NCBI GenBank assembly: GCA_021527695.1
Contig: JAKFAO010000004.1
Span: 434,001 to 498,000 of the forward strand
Source: Naematelia aurantialba
Taxonomy: Eukaryota > Basidiomycota > Tremellomycetes > Tremellales > Naemateliaceae
Direction: 5' to 3'
DNA: 64,000 nt
This document shows, piece after piece, positions 12,168 to 23,800 of the stretch (position 1 is the first letter of the stretch; each line of letters opens with the position of its first letter). Position numbers and translations under genes: made by a program. The notes under the pieces were generated by a model, which saw only the letters and a list, made by a program, of their open reading frames with translations, had not been told where the DNA came from and searched no databases.

Positions 12168-13270
12168 ATGTCGGCCACAAAAGTCGACGGCAAAGGCCTG
12201 TCGGTGCAGGAGGAGAAACGCAAGCTGTTGCAGCAGTACAAGAACGATGACGGGCATTTCTCCCTTGTCCGGTGAGTTCATGGTCTGCAGCTATCACGAG
12301 CCCGGCTTCACTCCAAGCTCGACACGTTGATCATTAAAGTGCGAGGCTGACGTCTTCCTCTCCCACTTTGTGCTCTATCCTCGGCCCTCACGCTACCCCC
12401 GTCTGTCACACTGCGTTCCCTCCTTGGGCATATGGCCGGCGTACCCTCGTCTCCCTCCAATGCAACGGCATTCATCGCTTTTCCGCCACATCGTCACACA
12501 TGCCTGCTTGTTGCATTTCTCCCTTTCCACGCCTCGTCTTGAGAGTACAGCAATTTCCGCCTTGCCGACCTCATAACGATCATGAACGGCGTCTGCGGGA
12601 CGCTCTCGATCCTTTCTTCTGCGCGCTACCTCCTCCTTTCGTCCAACCTCCCGCACCCGCCGTCTCCTGCCGCGCTGCAGACGCTCTACTTTGCCCACCT
12701 GCTGCCGATCCTCGGGTTCGGCTTTGACGCCCTGGACGGGAAAGTGGCGCGGTGGATGGGTGGCGGGAGCATGTTGGGCCAGGAGATGGACTCGCTCGCC
12801 GACCTCGTGTCGTTCGGAGTCGCGCCCGCCGCTCTGGGATTCACCAACGGCTTGCGGACGCCGCTCGACCTCGTCGCGCTGCTCATCTTTGTCTCGGGGG
12901 GTCTGGCCCGTCTAGCGCGCTTCAACGCCACGGTCGCGCTCATTCCCGCAGACGCCAGCGGCAAGTCAAAGTACTTTGAAGGACTGCCGATCCCTTCCAG
13001 CCTGCTCTTGACGGCCCTCATGGCGTTCTGGGTCAGGCAAGGCTGGTTCGCAGGCGCACAATATGCCGGCGGAGGGGACCTGCCGTTCGGCATCGTACGG
13101 CTCTGGGGAGAAAAGGGCGGCTGGGGAGAGGTCCACGTCGCCAGCGCAATTTTCGTTTCTTGGGCAGCCATGATGGTCTCGAAAACCCTCAAGGTGAGTC
13201 TACCAGCGGCCAACCAGCCGGCCCAGCCACTGTGACGTAAAGCTGACGAGGTCAGGTCCCAAAGATATAG
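12168..13270 (+). CDS. CHO1: CDP-diacylglycerol-serine O-phosphatidyltransferase (phosphatidylserine synthase)
   Basis: Makes phosphatidylserine from CDP-diacylglycerol and serine in the ER membrane. Exons 12168-12271, 12551-13193 and 13256-13270 encode 253 residues. The CDP-alcohol phosphotransferase motif DGxxAR-x8-G-x3-D-x3-D is complete: DGKVARWMGG, then GQEMDSLADLVSFG. Several membrane segments follow (for example LDLVALLIFVSGGLARL). The protein begins with a short charged segment ending QYKNDDGHFSLV, typical of fungal PS synthases, and ends SKTLKVPKI. The last exon has only four sense codons. Intron 1 is 279 nt, long for this window. No other candidate fits the motif and length. Confidence 0.93.
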
Positions 13271-13835
13271 CATAGCAGAGGAAGGGTTGCAGGGCGCAGG
13301 CAGAGACATTGGTGTACACGCGGCATATATCTTGGAATGTGGGAGAAAGCATGATTTTTACTCTTGGAATATGGGAGATGAAAGCATGATTTACGTCTGG
13401 GAATACCGCGCGGCTGCCTGGCTTCAATATCTGTGCGGCTCGGCGATCGGCGTCTACTTCAGCCTCTGGACGGTGTTGAATTCACCCCGTACAATCTCGG
13501 TGGTCCCATCCCTGTCCTCCGTTTGCGAGACTCAAGCACGCCAAACTGGAGTAGCACACTTCGGTACCACTCGCAGCTCACTTCCGACCTGTATGCATCG
13601 TCTATGTATCTGTACGCGCTTCTCTTCACCGGCAGACACTCTATCGCTACACGTACAAGGACCACTCTATACAATTTCCTCTTCCTCTGATCTGCGCGCG
13701 TGCTCTGGCTTGTCTCACTCCGAGCTCTGTGGCTCGGGCTCCTCGCCTCACGAAGCAAGCCTTTCCGCTTGTGCTTGTGCTCGTGCTTCTGCCCGAGCTC
13801 ATGCTTCTGCCCGAGCTCATGCTCACGCCTCCCAC
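13271..13835. other. Convergent 3' spacer
   Basis: No gene supported between the CHO1 stop and the end of the next gene. A near-perfect repeat of TTGGAATATGGGAGA/AAGCATGATTT occurs at about 13332-13400, and GCTCATGCTTCTGCCCGA is repeated at about 13785-13820. Confidence 0.5.
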
Positions 13836-15169
13836 TTATCCTTGCCTCTCGACGTAACCGTGCCCAACACCATCGCCCCCTGTCCGATCTGCGACCCCAT
13901 TCCCAATCCAGCACTTCATCACCCCCAAACAAACCTCCGGGACATCGCCCTCCTCCTCCTGTCTGTCCCACTTCTCCGCGCCCCGTCCCGGCGCCACAGG
14001 TAGGGCAATCATGACCCCCACCACGCACTCTTCCCCCTCTTTCGGTGGGACGTAGGTCGGCAAAACGGGGGCAGATAGGTTGGCTGCTTCGGCGTCGAGG
14101 AGCGGTCGGACAGCCGCTGCTATGGCTTCTTCTGTGATGACTGGTGGGAGGAACGGGCGGAGCATGCGGGGGCCGCGCGGTTGGGGGATGACGGGGACTG
14201 AGAGGATGGGTGGCGGAGGAGGGTCGCCGGAGGGGAACGTGACCATTGCGAGGGGCTGGGGAGCGTCAGCGAGCCAACGAGAATGAGGACCAGGGATGAG
14301 ACAAAGACATGGTAGATTGGATCTGCGAGGCGGAACAGCAGACTGGTATGTGAAGGTTTGGTACCGGTTGAAGACGGTCAATGGAGGGAGGACAGGAACC
14401 TTGAGCACGAGAAGCGAGAGAGCAGCGAAGGTGTTTGAGAATATTAGGGAACGAAGGAAGAAGGAAGAGAGGGAGAAGACAAGGGAGAGAGGGAGGAAAA
14501 GAGAAGGGAGGAGGAAGGAACCGCCAACACCCACCTCCAGCCCCTCCCAATCCCGGCGCAGCGCTTCCTTCTCCTCGCCGGCATCCCTCCAAAGCACAGC
14601 CTCGTGCAGACTCGGCATCCTCCCCACCTCCTTGGCGTTCTTGCCCCTCGCGAATCCCGCCTGGCCGCGCACCAACCCAAGTGCGAGCGCTGCACCCTGG
14701 GGCACGGGGCGGCCTGCAGCTATGGCCTCGGTGACGGCACGGTGGAATTGGCGGCGGACGTAGTACGCTCGAAAGAGCAGGCACATGGATATGAGGCCGA
14801 GGACGACGATCGTTATGAGGAACGTGAAGAGGTAGAGCGATTTCGAGCTGGGGGTGTTAGTGAACTTATGAGCTGCATTCCTTGCGATGTCTCGGCGAGG
14901 AGAGCAGTGGAGAGGATGCCGGAGAGCAGAGAGGACGGCAGAGAGAAGAGAGACGGGAGGCGCAAATAGCTGGTAGGAGAGCAGAGAGATGGGAGAGAGC
15001 AAATAGGTGGTAGGAGAGCAGAGAGACGGGCAAAGAGCCGGAGATGGGTGAAGAGCCGAACTCACACACCGCCACTACTGTCGCTCGAAGACAACGCAGT
15101 AGACGAAGCCGAAGAGACATCGCTCGATGTCGCCGAAGGCGTCGCCGACGTCTCCAGTGAGACTGACAT
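13836..15169 (-). CDS. Single-pass membrane protein of unknown function
   Basis: Exons 15169-15066, 14847-14535 and 14255-13836 encode 278 residues. Residues 1-36 are Ser/Thr-rich without charged residues apart from a few Asp/Glu (MSVSLETSATPSATSSDVSS). One strong transmembrane segment follows (LYLFTFLITIVVLGLISMCL), then a positively charged flank LFRAYYVRRQFHRAV, so the tail is probably cytosolic. The rest is Pro-rich in places (SGDPPPPPILSVPVIPQPRG) and ends with a small block EVCLGVMKCWIGNG. There is no cleavable signal sequence before the membrane segment, so a type III/signal-anchor topology is likely. Both introns are long (218 and 279 nt) and are filled by purine/pyrimidine-biased low-complexity DNA. 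I do not recognise the family; the exon frames join cleanly, so the gene is probably real. Confidence 0.7.
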
Positions 15170-15730
15170 TTTGCAGAGCTGGGGTGGTTCGAAGTACTGT
15201 CCTGATGGAGTATCTCAACCGAGCGTCAAGCGTTGAGCATGAACGTCAAGCGTTGAACGTCAGGCGTAGAGTGTCGATATCGAGTAGTATCGAGCGTCGA
15301 CCAGAGACCTCTCAATGTCTATTATCCGCTATCGAATATCGACCGAGCGATGTCGTGTAGTCTAGCAGTCTCCAGACCACAGCGCAGACCAAGACACGAC
15401 GGCGTCTCGGTCTCTCGGTGTTGCTGATCGCCAATCACACCCTGTATTCACCAAGCGTCCCCAGGCATCGTCATCAAATGCAGTGCAAACTACAATCCCC
15501 TACCTTTCTCTCCTTGCCTCTTCCCTGCGGGCTTCGACGTAAGCGGCGGCGACTGGAAAGGCGCTAATCCCTCACGCGGTCTTCGCGCCGGCCAAGACCG
15601 CCAATGCTCTCCACTCCTTTGCGACATGCATTGCATAAAGTACTGTCCTTCTCAGAACCCATCACCGCTGCATGGCTCTTTGTCGACCCACGCCGCCTAC
15701 ACAATGTGCTAAGCGTCCTGCAATGTGCCG
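15170..15730. other. Spacer upstream of the membrane-protein gene
   Basis: No coding sequence supported. GAGCGTCAAGCGTTGA-type units repeat at 15219-15290, and short imperfect ATCGAGTA/ATCGA blocks follow. Probably promoter of the leftward gene and terminator of the carboxylesterase gene. Confidence 0.45.
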
Positions 15731-17822
15731 CTACCCATAAATCTGCCAGTCAAACTGCACGGTCTCGCCCCAGAACCCCTCGGGACACGGACTGACCTGC
15801 CCGTCTCCGCCGATGGAGAACACCTCCCCTGTCGTCGATTCCGAGGTATACGGCTTCCAGTCGGCCACCCTCCTCGGACGGTGGGGATGATTGTGCGCCG
15901 GACTCCGCTTTGTCGTTGTGGGATTTGGGTCGCGCGTCGTGATGAACGATATCCAGTATGAGAGAACTTGGTCCTCCTACTCTGGTCAGCAGGGCTTCTT
16001 GGACGGGTTCCGCGCCTCACCAGCGCAGTTGTGTTTGAGTTTGGGTTTGGTGCCGTGTGGAAAACAGGATAAATATCATCCTGCTAATTAGCATGCGCTG
16101 AAACATGCTGACTGCTCCTTACCTGATGACACACCACGCCTGACTGATTGCAATAACTCCCCGCATTCGTGGCGTACTGCACACCCTGTCTCCACTCGCC
16201 AACGAACACCTTGCCACCCGCCCCAGCCCACTGACGTGCAACATCGCGATTCGCACACCGCCAGATCCCGTCCGTCACAAGCCTGTCGAACGTCTCCCGC
16301 AAGTCATCGGGAGACGCCGGAGACGTCAAGGCGTAAAATGGCGCATTGATGATCTTCTCGGCACGATCTGTGCCAACGAATTCCGAAAGAATCCCAAAGT
16401 AAGTCGTATTCGAGCTGGTTACTCTCTGCGGGAGAAGAGACTGAACGACTGAGCCAGCTTCGTTCTTGACCGTCGTGATCAGGATGGGCAGGTCGGACGG
16501 CGCCACAGATAACGAATTGGGACAAGAATGAAGCTCCACGATCGAGTCGACCGGCAGTGTTGTCGTTCCAATCGTTGGCCGGATCGCTGCAACTAGTCAG
16601 CTCTGCTTGTCGCGGAAAGTATCGCACTGACGTTCAGCAAAGGCATCGCCGGTCACAGTGAACGGAGCGCTGGCTGTGAATTGCGTTTGAGTCTCCACAA
16701 TGGTCGAAAACGGTATGTCCTGGAGACACTTCAAATCGGAGCAGCTGGCCATGGGCTCCATCGCATAGTATTCCGCCTGGAGCTGAGAGGTGAGGCTGGA
16801 CGAAGCGAGCCCATAGTCCTGCCTGGTGAGCTACTAAGTCCACGAATCCAGTCCAAGCTCACGCACCATAGGGTCCGATTGCAGAATGGCGGCGTGAAAC
16901 AGCCCTTGGGCTTCTGGAGCTCCCCACAGGGCTTGATCGTTCAGCCACAATCTGTCACTTCGGAAGCACTCACCTCGGATGATACCGGCACCCGAGCTCT
17001 GGCCACCGACGACAATATTGACCGTGTTTCCGCCGAAATACGAGACAAAATAGTTGACCGCCTTCAAGCCGTTGATCACGTCCAGAATCCCGAGATTAGG
17101 ATCTCCCGACGAAGGCGCTGAGGAAGGAGGTAGGAGGCCCAGCACACCGAGTCTAGGCCTAGTGAGCTTGAAAACACGTCACATGGGTCAAAGCAGACCG
17201 ATATTGCAGCACGACAACTACCATGTTGCCTTTGGTGGCTAGAGTTGAACCATCGAGGCCGGCCGCCGATGCCGAGCCGGCAAGGTACGACCCACCATGA
17301 ATCCTAAGGGATTATTAGCCTTACGAGCCTGGAGCTATCGGGATACTCACCACACGAAAACCGGGACCTTTGCGCTTGCGTTGAAACTCTGGGGTGCATA
17401 GACGGTGGCGAACAGGCAATCTTCAGACTGCACAGAATTGACGACTGGCGTCGAAGCGCTTTGCGGGCAGGACGGAGGGAGGTCGGTCGTGGTCTCGTTG
17501 CTAGAGCGTGTGTTTAGCGGGGAGTGTTACAGACATGGTGACGGGCATGTCGAAGCGGCAGATGTTAAATGAAGGATGAAGAGAGGAATGACCAGAGAAA
17601 GAAAGAGCAAGAGACAGGAGCAGAGACTGCAGCTCACAAGATGTCTGAAGCGACCCAAGAATACCCCCAGCGCTCAGCGGTGTAGGCATACCGGAGGGTA
17701 TATCGACAAGCACCCTCGACGGTAGCTTTACCAGTCAAGCTATAGGCACCTGTTTCAATGGCGCAACTCTTCGCCGCCGCCGACGCAACGAACAGGAGGG
17801 GGAGAAGTAGTATGACCAGCAT
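15731..17822 (-). CDS. Secreted type-B carboxylesterase/lipase family protein
   Basis: Alpha/beta-hydrolase that cleaves carboxylic esters, probably outside the cell. Exons 17822-17638, 17500-17351, 17303-17199, 17152-16974, 16931-16867, 16818-16632, 16586-16123, 16083-16021 and 15976-15731 give 547 residues. A signal peptide is evident (MLVILLLPLLFVASAAAKS). Family blocks occur in order: QSEDCLFATVYAP, VPVFVWIHGGSYLAGSA (oxyanion loop), VVVLQYRLGVLGLL, the nucleophile elbow GGQSSGAGIIRG, then TVKNEAGS (probable acidic residue) and VCHQDDIYPVF (probable catalytic His). The C-terminus VLSYWISFITTRDPNP is also typical. The elbow reads GQSSG where many members have GESAG. Substrate cannot be told from sequence. 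It is head-to-head with the glycosyltransferase-like gene. Confidence 0.9.
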
Positions 17823-20800
17823 GTCGACGTGTATCTGTATGTATACTGTGTTATGTGTCGTAATGGAACAGATTAGTGAGTGTTGAGTGAAGAAATGACG
17901 AGGAATGCAACCCGCCTCTGAGAAGGAAGAGAAGAGACCACTAGCCAGTGGGAAATAAGCTAACGCGAGAGGCTGTGGGAGCAGCTGAAAGGGCTACCAG
18001 AACGTCTGTGCGGACCAACGGCAGAGGTGGAGCGAGACGCAGAAGCAGGGCAGAGCATTTGTGGCATCTGTCCAAACTAGTATTGGGGAGTATTGCGACC
18101 CGGCATTGCCAAAGACAGAACAATGACAATGACAATGACACAAAAAGGGAAATGGAAACCGGAACCCATATCAGACATGAAGGGGGGATCTTAAACGAAG
18201 CACGAGCCCTCCAAGACACCGTGTGTCACGTTCAAGGGGGATCGACGGGCTTTCCTGAACTCCGCCACGCAGTCAGTACGAGCTTTCGAAACAAGTTTCG
18301 GTGCCTGATTCTTGTCTCCGACGTTTCAAGATTTCCGTGAGGAGTAGGTTGAGATGCCATCACGATATGGAAGGGCGATAAGACGCGAAAAGGGAAGAGC
18401 CACATTTGCATGGCTCTATGCTGATTCTTTACACCGCCTGGCCTCTTGGATGAGGAAGAGTGTCAAAGTGGAAAAGTGTGAAAAGGCGCGAGATAGGGTG
18501 GTAACCCGGCTATCCGCTACCACGCTCTGGTCATTTCACCACAACAGGATCAGTGGCACTGCACAGCTCGGAGCACCGTCAGTTCTCCGCGGAGACGCAC
18601 GGCTCCGGACGCTTCGACACGCCACGCAATCTACTACAGGCGCCCCCAGGTACTCGCTCGCGAGACCCAATGGTATGCAGCTTGTTTGGCCTCTTGCCGT
18701 CGCACGCGATAAGGAGCGTTGGCGGCGGAGACTACACGTTACGGCCGACTGCTTCCGTGTCAGACCCTTGGCTCAACGTACAGCATTTGGGGACTGGGGA
18801 GCTGTCGAGGACGACGACAGAGGAAACAGGAAGAGGGTACGAGGAGACGGCCGGAAGAGACCGGAGTTGTCACCGAGACGCCACGTGGCTTTCGTGCAAC
18901 CTCGCAATTTCCAGTAGACCCCAGACGCTTCCTTTCTTGTTTCTTCTTCGCTGACACAGTCATGGTTAATAGCTTGCCGGTCTCACCTGCTAATGGAACC
19001 TGTTGGGATCTGTGGACATGCCGGCTGGCCCACCTCACCGGCCGGCACGCACTCGATCATCTTGCGCCTCACGCCCTGACACATGGCTCGCTTACTTGCT
19101 GCCCTTCCACAGGCGGTGGGTTTATGGCCTCGACCCTTGTCGCTGGCCGAGTAGGCTTGGCCCCGCAGACTTTGCTTCGATCGTCGAGCGTCTTCGGCCC
19201 CCGCTTCACTGTTACCCGCCGTTGCCGGAGTTGACTGAGACGTATAAATGGGCACAAACCTTTACTGACCCTGATGCACTTGCAACTTTTTGCCACCCAC
19301 TCGTTCATTTACCATGGCATAGAAAAGCATCACCATTGTACGGTACCCACACGCATACGCAAACGCATACGAGCATGAGCCGCCAACCAGCTTCAGCAAT
19401 ACCAACCTGTATAATATCAATCGTACATCAAGATGACTGCCATACCAGACCGTGTAGACAAAGGCAAACAACGCAGAGGAGGCGAGCACGTCGTGGTCCT
19501 CCCATATCCAACATAGTCAGTCCTCACCTCTTCCTTTCCTTTCCTGCGGCAATCTTTGCAGCCCCAGACTATAACTAGTCACTGACATCTGTGCAGCGAA
19601 CAACTCCACCCACTGCTGCACCTTCTGGCGAACCTGATACTCGCCTCTCCCGAGCTCAACATCACCATCCTCCTACCGCCCTTCGCAGCACAGCATACCG
19701 ACGTGGTGCTCCACTTGCCAGCGATGGCTCACATCAATGGCCGTAGCGCCTCAGTAGACGGCGTGTTCCTTCGACGAGCCCCAATCAACCGTATCCAGCT
19801 CTTGCCGCTGGTAGTCGATGCTGACCAGACATCCCTGCCCTTTCCGCCATCGATTCCCGGAAGTGTGCGTGCTGAGATGGAGCAGTCTCTTCCTGCCTTG
19901 CCGCAAATCCTGACTTCCTTGTTCGAACTCGACTCGGATGGTGAAGGCTTTAGACGACGCCCAACGTCGTTTCTCCTCAACGTGAGTTTCAACTGTTGCC
20001 ACCCCATGACCCCTGATTCCGTTCCTGCTCCGCCTCACTTGCTCACATGCTTGTTGATAGCTTGGTCTGCCTGAAATCCTAGAAAGAATCACCTCTCTCG
20101 TTGACAACGACGTGATACCACGAATCCCCATCAACGGATATTACACGGCCTCCGCGACCGAACTGGTATCAGTCCTTGGACAGCAGAGTGACGCATTCAC
20201 CGAAGACGACCACCTCGCTGTCGCTTATGGGACCGCCCACGATTCAGCCATCACGGCAGTCGTACTTCCGACGTATACCGAGCTGGAAGCTGACGCACTG
20301 GTCCGCCTTGAGGAGGAGCTCGACAAGCCGGTCATACCTGCAGGGTAGGTTTGGTGCCGCCTTTCCCAGCGATAGCTGATGCAAGCTGACGGCACCTAGA
20401 TTTCAACATCCCGATATCATGTGGGAGTCTGGCTCGATTCCTCTGAGCGGGTACTTGCCGGAGGAGGAAGATGTGCGTGTCGCACAGTTTCTCGACCGCT
20501 CTGCAGCCCGATATGGCGTAGGAAGCGTAGTCTACGTCGAGTGAGTCATAAGTCACCTTCCCGGTCCCTGGTGGGACTGTTTCAGATCGATACTGACATG
20601 GTGATTCAGTTTGGACCGTTTTCCCTCTTCCGCAAGCGCGCTCCTTCCGGCGTTGCTGGATCTCGGCGCGCCGCTGGTTCTAGGATACTCGCAACCACTC
20701 TCAGCGGTCATTGCGGACCTCGTACGGAGGATAGGAGATAGTCCGCGTGTTTGCGTAATCCCCTTCCGGCCTGGACGAGGCGGTAAAGCCGCTATGCTCA

Positions 20801-23800
20801 AGCAAGAAGCAATAGGGTTGTGGGTGGTGAGTGCTAATCCCTTTCCACGGGTTCCAGAACTGGGAGTCACGAGCTGATACGGTCGTGTAGAGTGAATGTG
20901 GTTTGACTGCAGTTGGCAATGTAAGTTGCAGCTCTGGGTCTATTCTGGTGGTGAACGACAGCTGACTGGACAGACCATCCTCTGCGAGAAACCACTGTTG
21001 GCAATCCCGACACGTTGGTCAGATGCACTCAACACGCATGGTGAGTATCAAGTCTTGCGACGTTCCTTAACGTCGCAACCTTTGGCTGCTCCCCAGTCTT
21101 GGCGTCCTCTCCGAATCTTCTCACTGGACGAAACTCACGTTCCGCAGTAAAATCGTCCTTCGGAATCATCCTCGATCTCCCTCTGCCCTCCCCACACAAG
21201 CCAGAACCGGTCTTCCGTGCCCAGTTAACGAATTTGTGGTCGTACATCCAAGCGCGCGGAGGGGAACTTCGACAGCGTCTTGTCAGACTGAGGACGGAGC
21301 TTGAGGCGGCTTATAGGGATGATATGGGGATGCGCAACGTGGTTGCGAGACTCTGAGCGTATCACAAGTGGATGGGGCGTCTTGACGAGTGTCGCGCAGA
21401 CGAAACATCCGCGAGGACGAGGTATATAGAAGACAGGATACACACGAAGACGAGAGGTCCACGAAGACGAGATAGCCACGAAGACGAGACGATGACAGGT
21501 CTACGAAAACGAGAAACCATCGAGAACGAGCTATCCAAGAAGATGAGATACTCTCGAACTCGAGATACCCCCGAAGACGAGATATTCACGAAGACGAAGG
21601 ATAGGAATGGAGATGGTTTAGTCGGGTTGGATTGGACGCATGTTTGGCTTGGACGAAGTGTTTGACTTGGACGAGGTATTTGACATGGACGAGGTGTGGG
21701 GTATTTGACTTGGACGAGGCGGTGGCTTGTACGAGGGGAGAGCTACGAGAAAGGGTTTGCTTTGACTGCGTGCCGAGTGGTTTGTGGAGGTCTACGAGAT
21801 ACCCTGCAGCTAGATACCCTGCATCCCTATACCCGCCCTACTCGTTCGAGGCGCGACGATACCCTGCATGAATTATCGCTCGGCATTCGTGGTGGTCATG
21901 GCAGTCTCCAACACCAAACACCTGATACACTAGTGGTCAACAGAGTCTCGGAGACACTGCATGACTTAGAGTCTGAAGACCGGTGGACAGTCTCACTCTT
22001 GGATGAGCTCTGTTGATTCGCCACCCGGCTAGAACCTCGGCAACAGCTTTTCAGCGCAAGCCGGAGCGTTGCGATATTGCTCTACTTTCGACGTACTGCC
22101 TGACTACAGTCCAGTCTCGAAACCTCCCGTCTCCAGACGAGTGTAGTGAGCCTCCAAGCGAGTTGAGAGCAGCACGACAAACGAGTATGCCCGCTGCAGC
22201 TGGACCGTCGTCGTCCCTGCACCCGTCGTCGTCCCGGTCTCCGTCTCCCTCGCCATTACTGGTCCCTGATACCCCGTCGACAGGCAAGGCGAAGTCTGGA
22301 TCCCAGGGGAAGGGGGCGAAGAGGGAGAAGAGGGCGGACGGCGCGGAAGTCAGGTCGAGGAAACGCGTCGGTGCTGGTGGTGGTGGTGCTGGCTCTGGTG
22401 GTGGTGGTGGTGGTGGTGGTGGTGGTGGTGGTGGTGGTGGTGGTGGTGGTGCGCGTGCTGGTGCGCGCGTGGGTGGGGGCGGGAAGAAGGGCAAGGTGTT
22501 TTTGGAAGACAAGGTGAGCGACAGGACCAGGCGCTGCGGGGCATACTACGCTCCACGTTTCCCCTCCTGATCGACGATGTCGTCTCTGCTCTACCTCCCT
22601 CCTCCCTTGACGTGTCGTCTCTGCTCTACCTCCCTCCTCCCTTGACGTGGTCGTCTTGCTGGTCGCCTGGAATGTACAGACGGCGTGGAATTTAGAATCT
22701 ACAGGAGAGAAGACCGAGAACGAAACTGATCCGCCGTTAGACACACCTCCTGTCGCTCGTCCAAAGCGTCACTGCGTCCCAAGAGACGTCCCGAGCTGCC
22801 AAACTCGAACGATCGCGCGTAGCCTCCGCCGGCGCGGCTGAGAGGGCGACGCAGAGGGGAGCAGGAAAGAGCGACGCCGGCCGGCGAAAGGCCGCAGAGC
22901 GGGAGAAGGCGCTGGTACGTCCCATCTCGTCCATCGCGACGCAACCACGGGAAGCACCGCCGACTCCCCTCTCACCCGTCGAGCCAGGGACCGCCGACTC
23001 CCTCTTACCTGTCAATGCAGGAAGAAGACGCACGCTGACTCTGCCTCTCGCTCTCCCTCTCATCTAGCAACGCGCCAAAGCCGAGATCACCGCTCTCGCC
23101 CGAGAGAAGAAACGCCGGCGTAAAGGCGCTGTCAGGAGCGACCCGTCTGCGTCTGCAGACGCTCCCAAGAGCAAGAAGCGTGTTGGTTTCGCTTGACCCC
23201 CTCTCATCCGTTCTCCTCTCATCTCATCTGGTCTCTCTCCTCTCCTCTCCTCTCCTCTCCTCTCCTCTCCTCTCCTCTCGCCTCCTCTTCCGTCAATCTA
23301 TCTGCAAACTCCCCAGTCATGAGCGCCACTATCATATTGTCCCTTCCCCACCCCGTTGGCCCAGTATCATAATATCATATCTGCATCTGGATACTACACC
23401 ATAGATGTCACATGCACCCTGCACCAAGATCCACCCAGATGAGCTATGTTCCCTTGGAATACTACAATCCCTAATTCCCCCCCTCGCGGTGGGCCAAACA
23501 GAACTAACGCCGCTACCACCGTCGACACTCTGAACTCGCCACTCGACACTCGTCACGCGACACTCGGCACTCGACACTCGAATCGCTCAGTCTGCAGGTG
23601 GCCGAGGTGGAGTCTCGTCCCGCGGCACATCAGTATACAGCGGCGGGAGATCCACAATCTCAGGCGACACCCGCCCTGCATCCGCATGCCGGCGGAATGT
23701 AGGACCAGAGCCGAGACCGGGGCCGAACCCGAACCCGGAGCTGGGATCTGCTCGTCGCCGTTGTCCGTGCGATGAAGCGCTGTGCATGGACTGTGCGGCG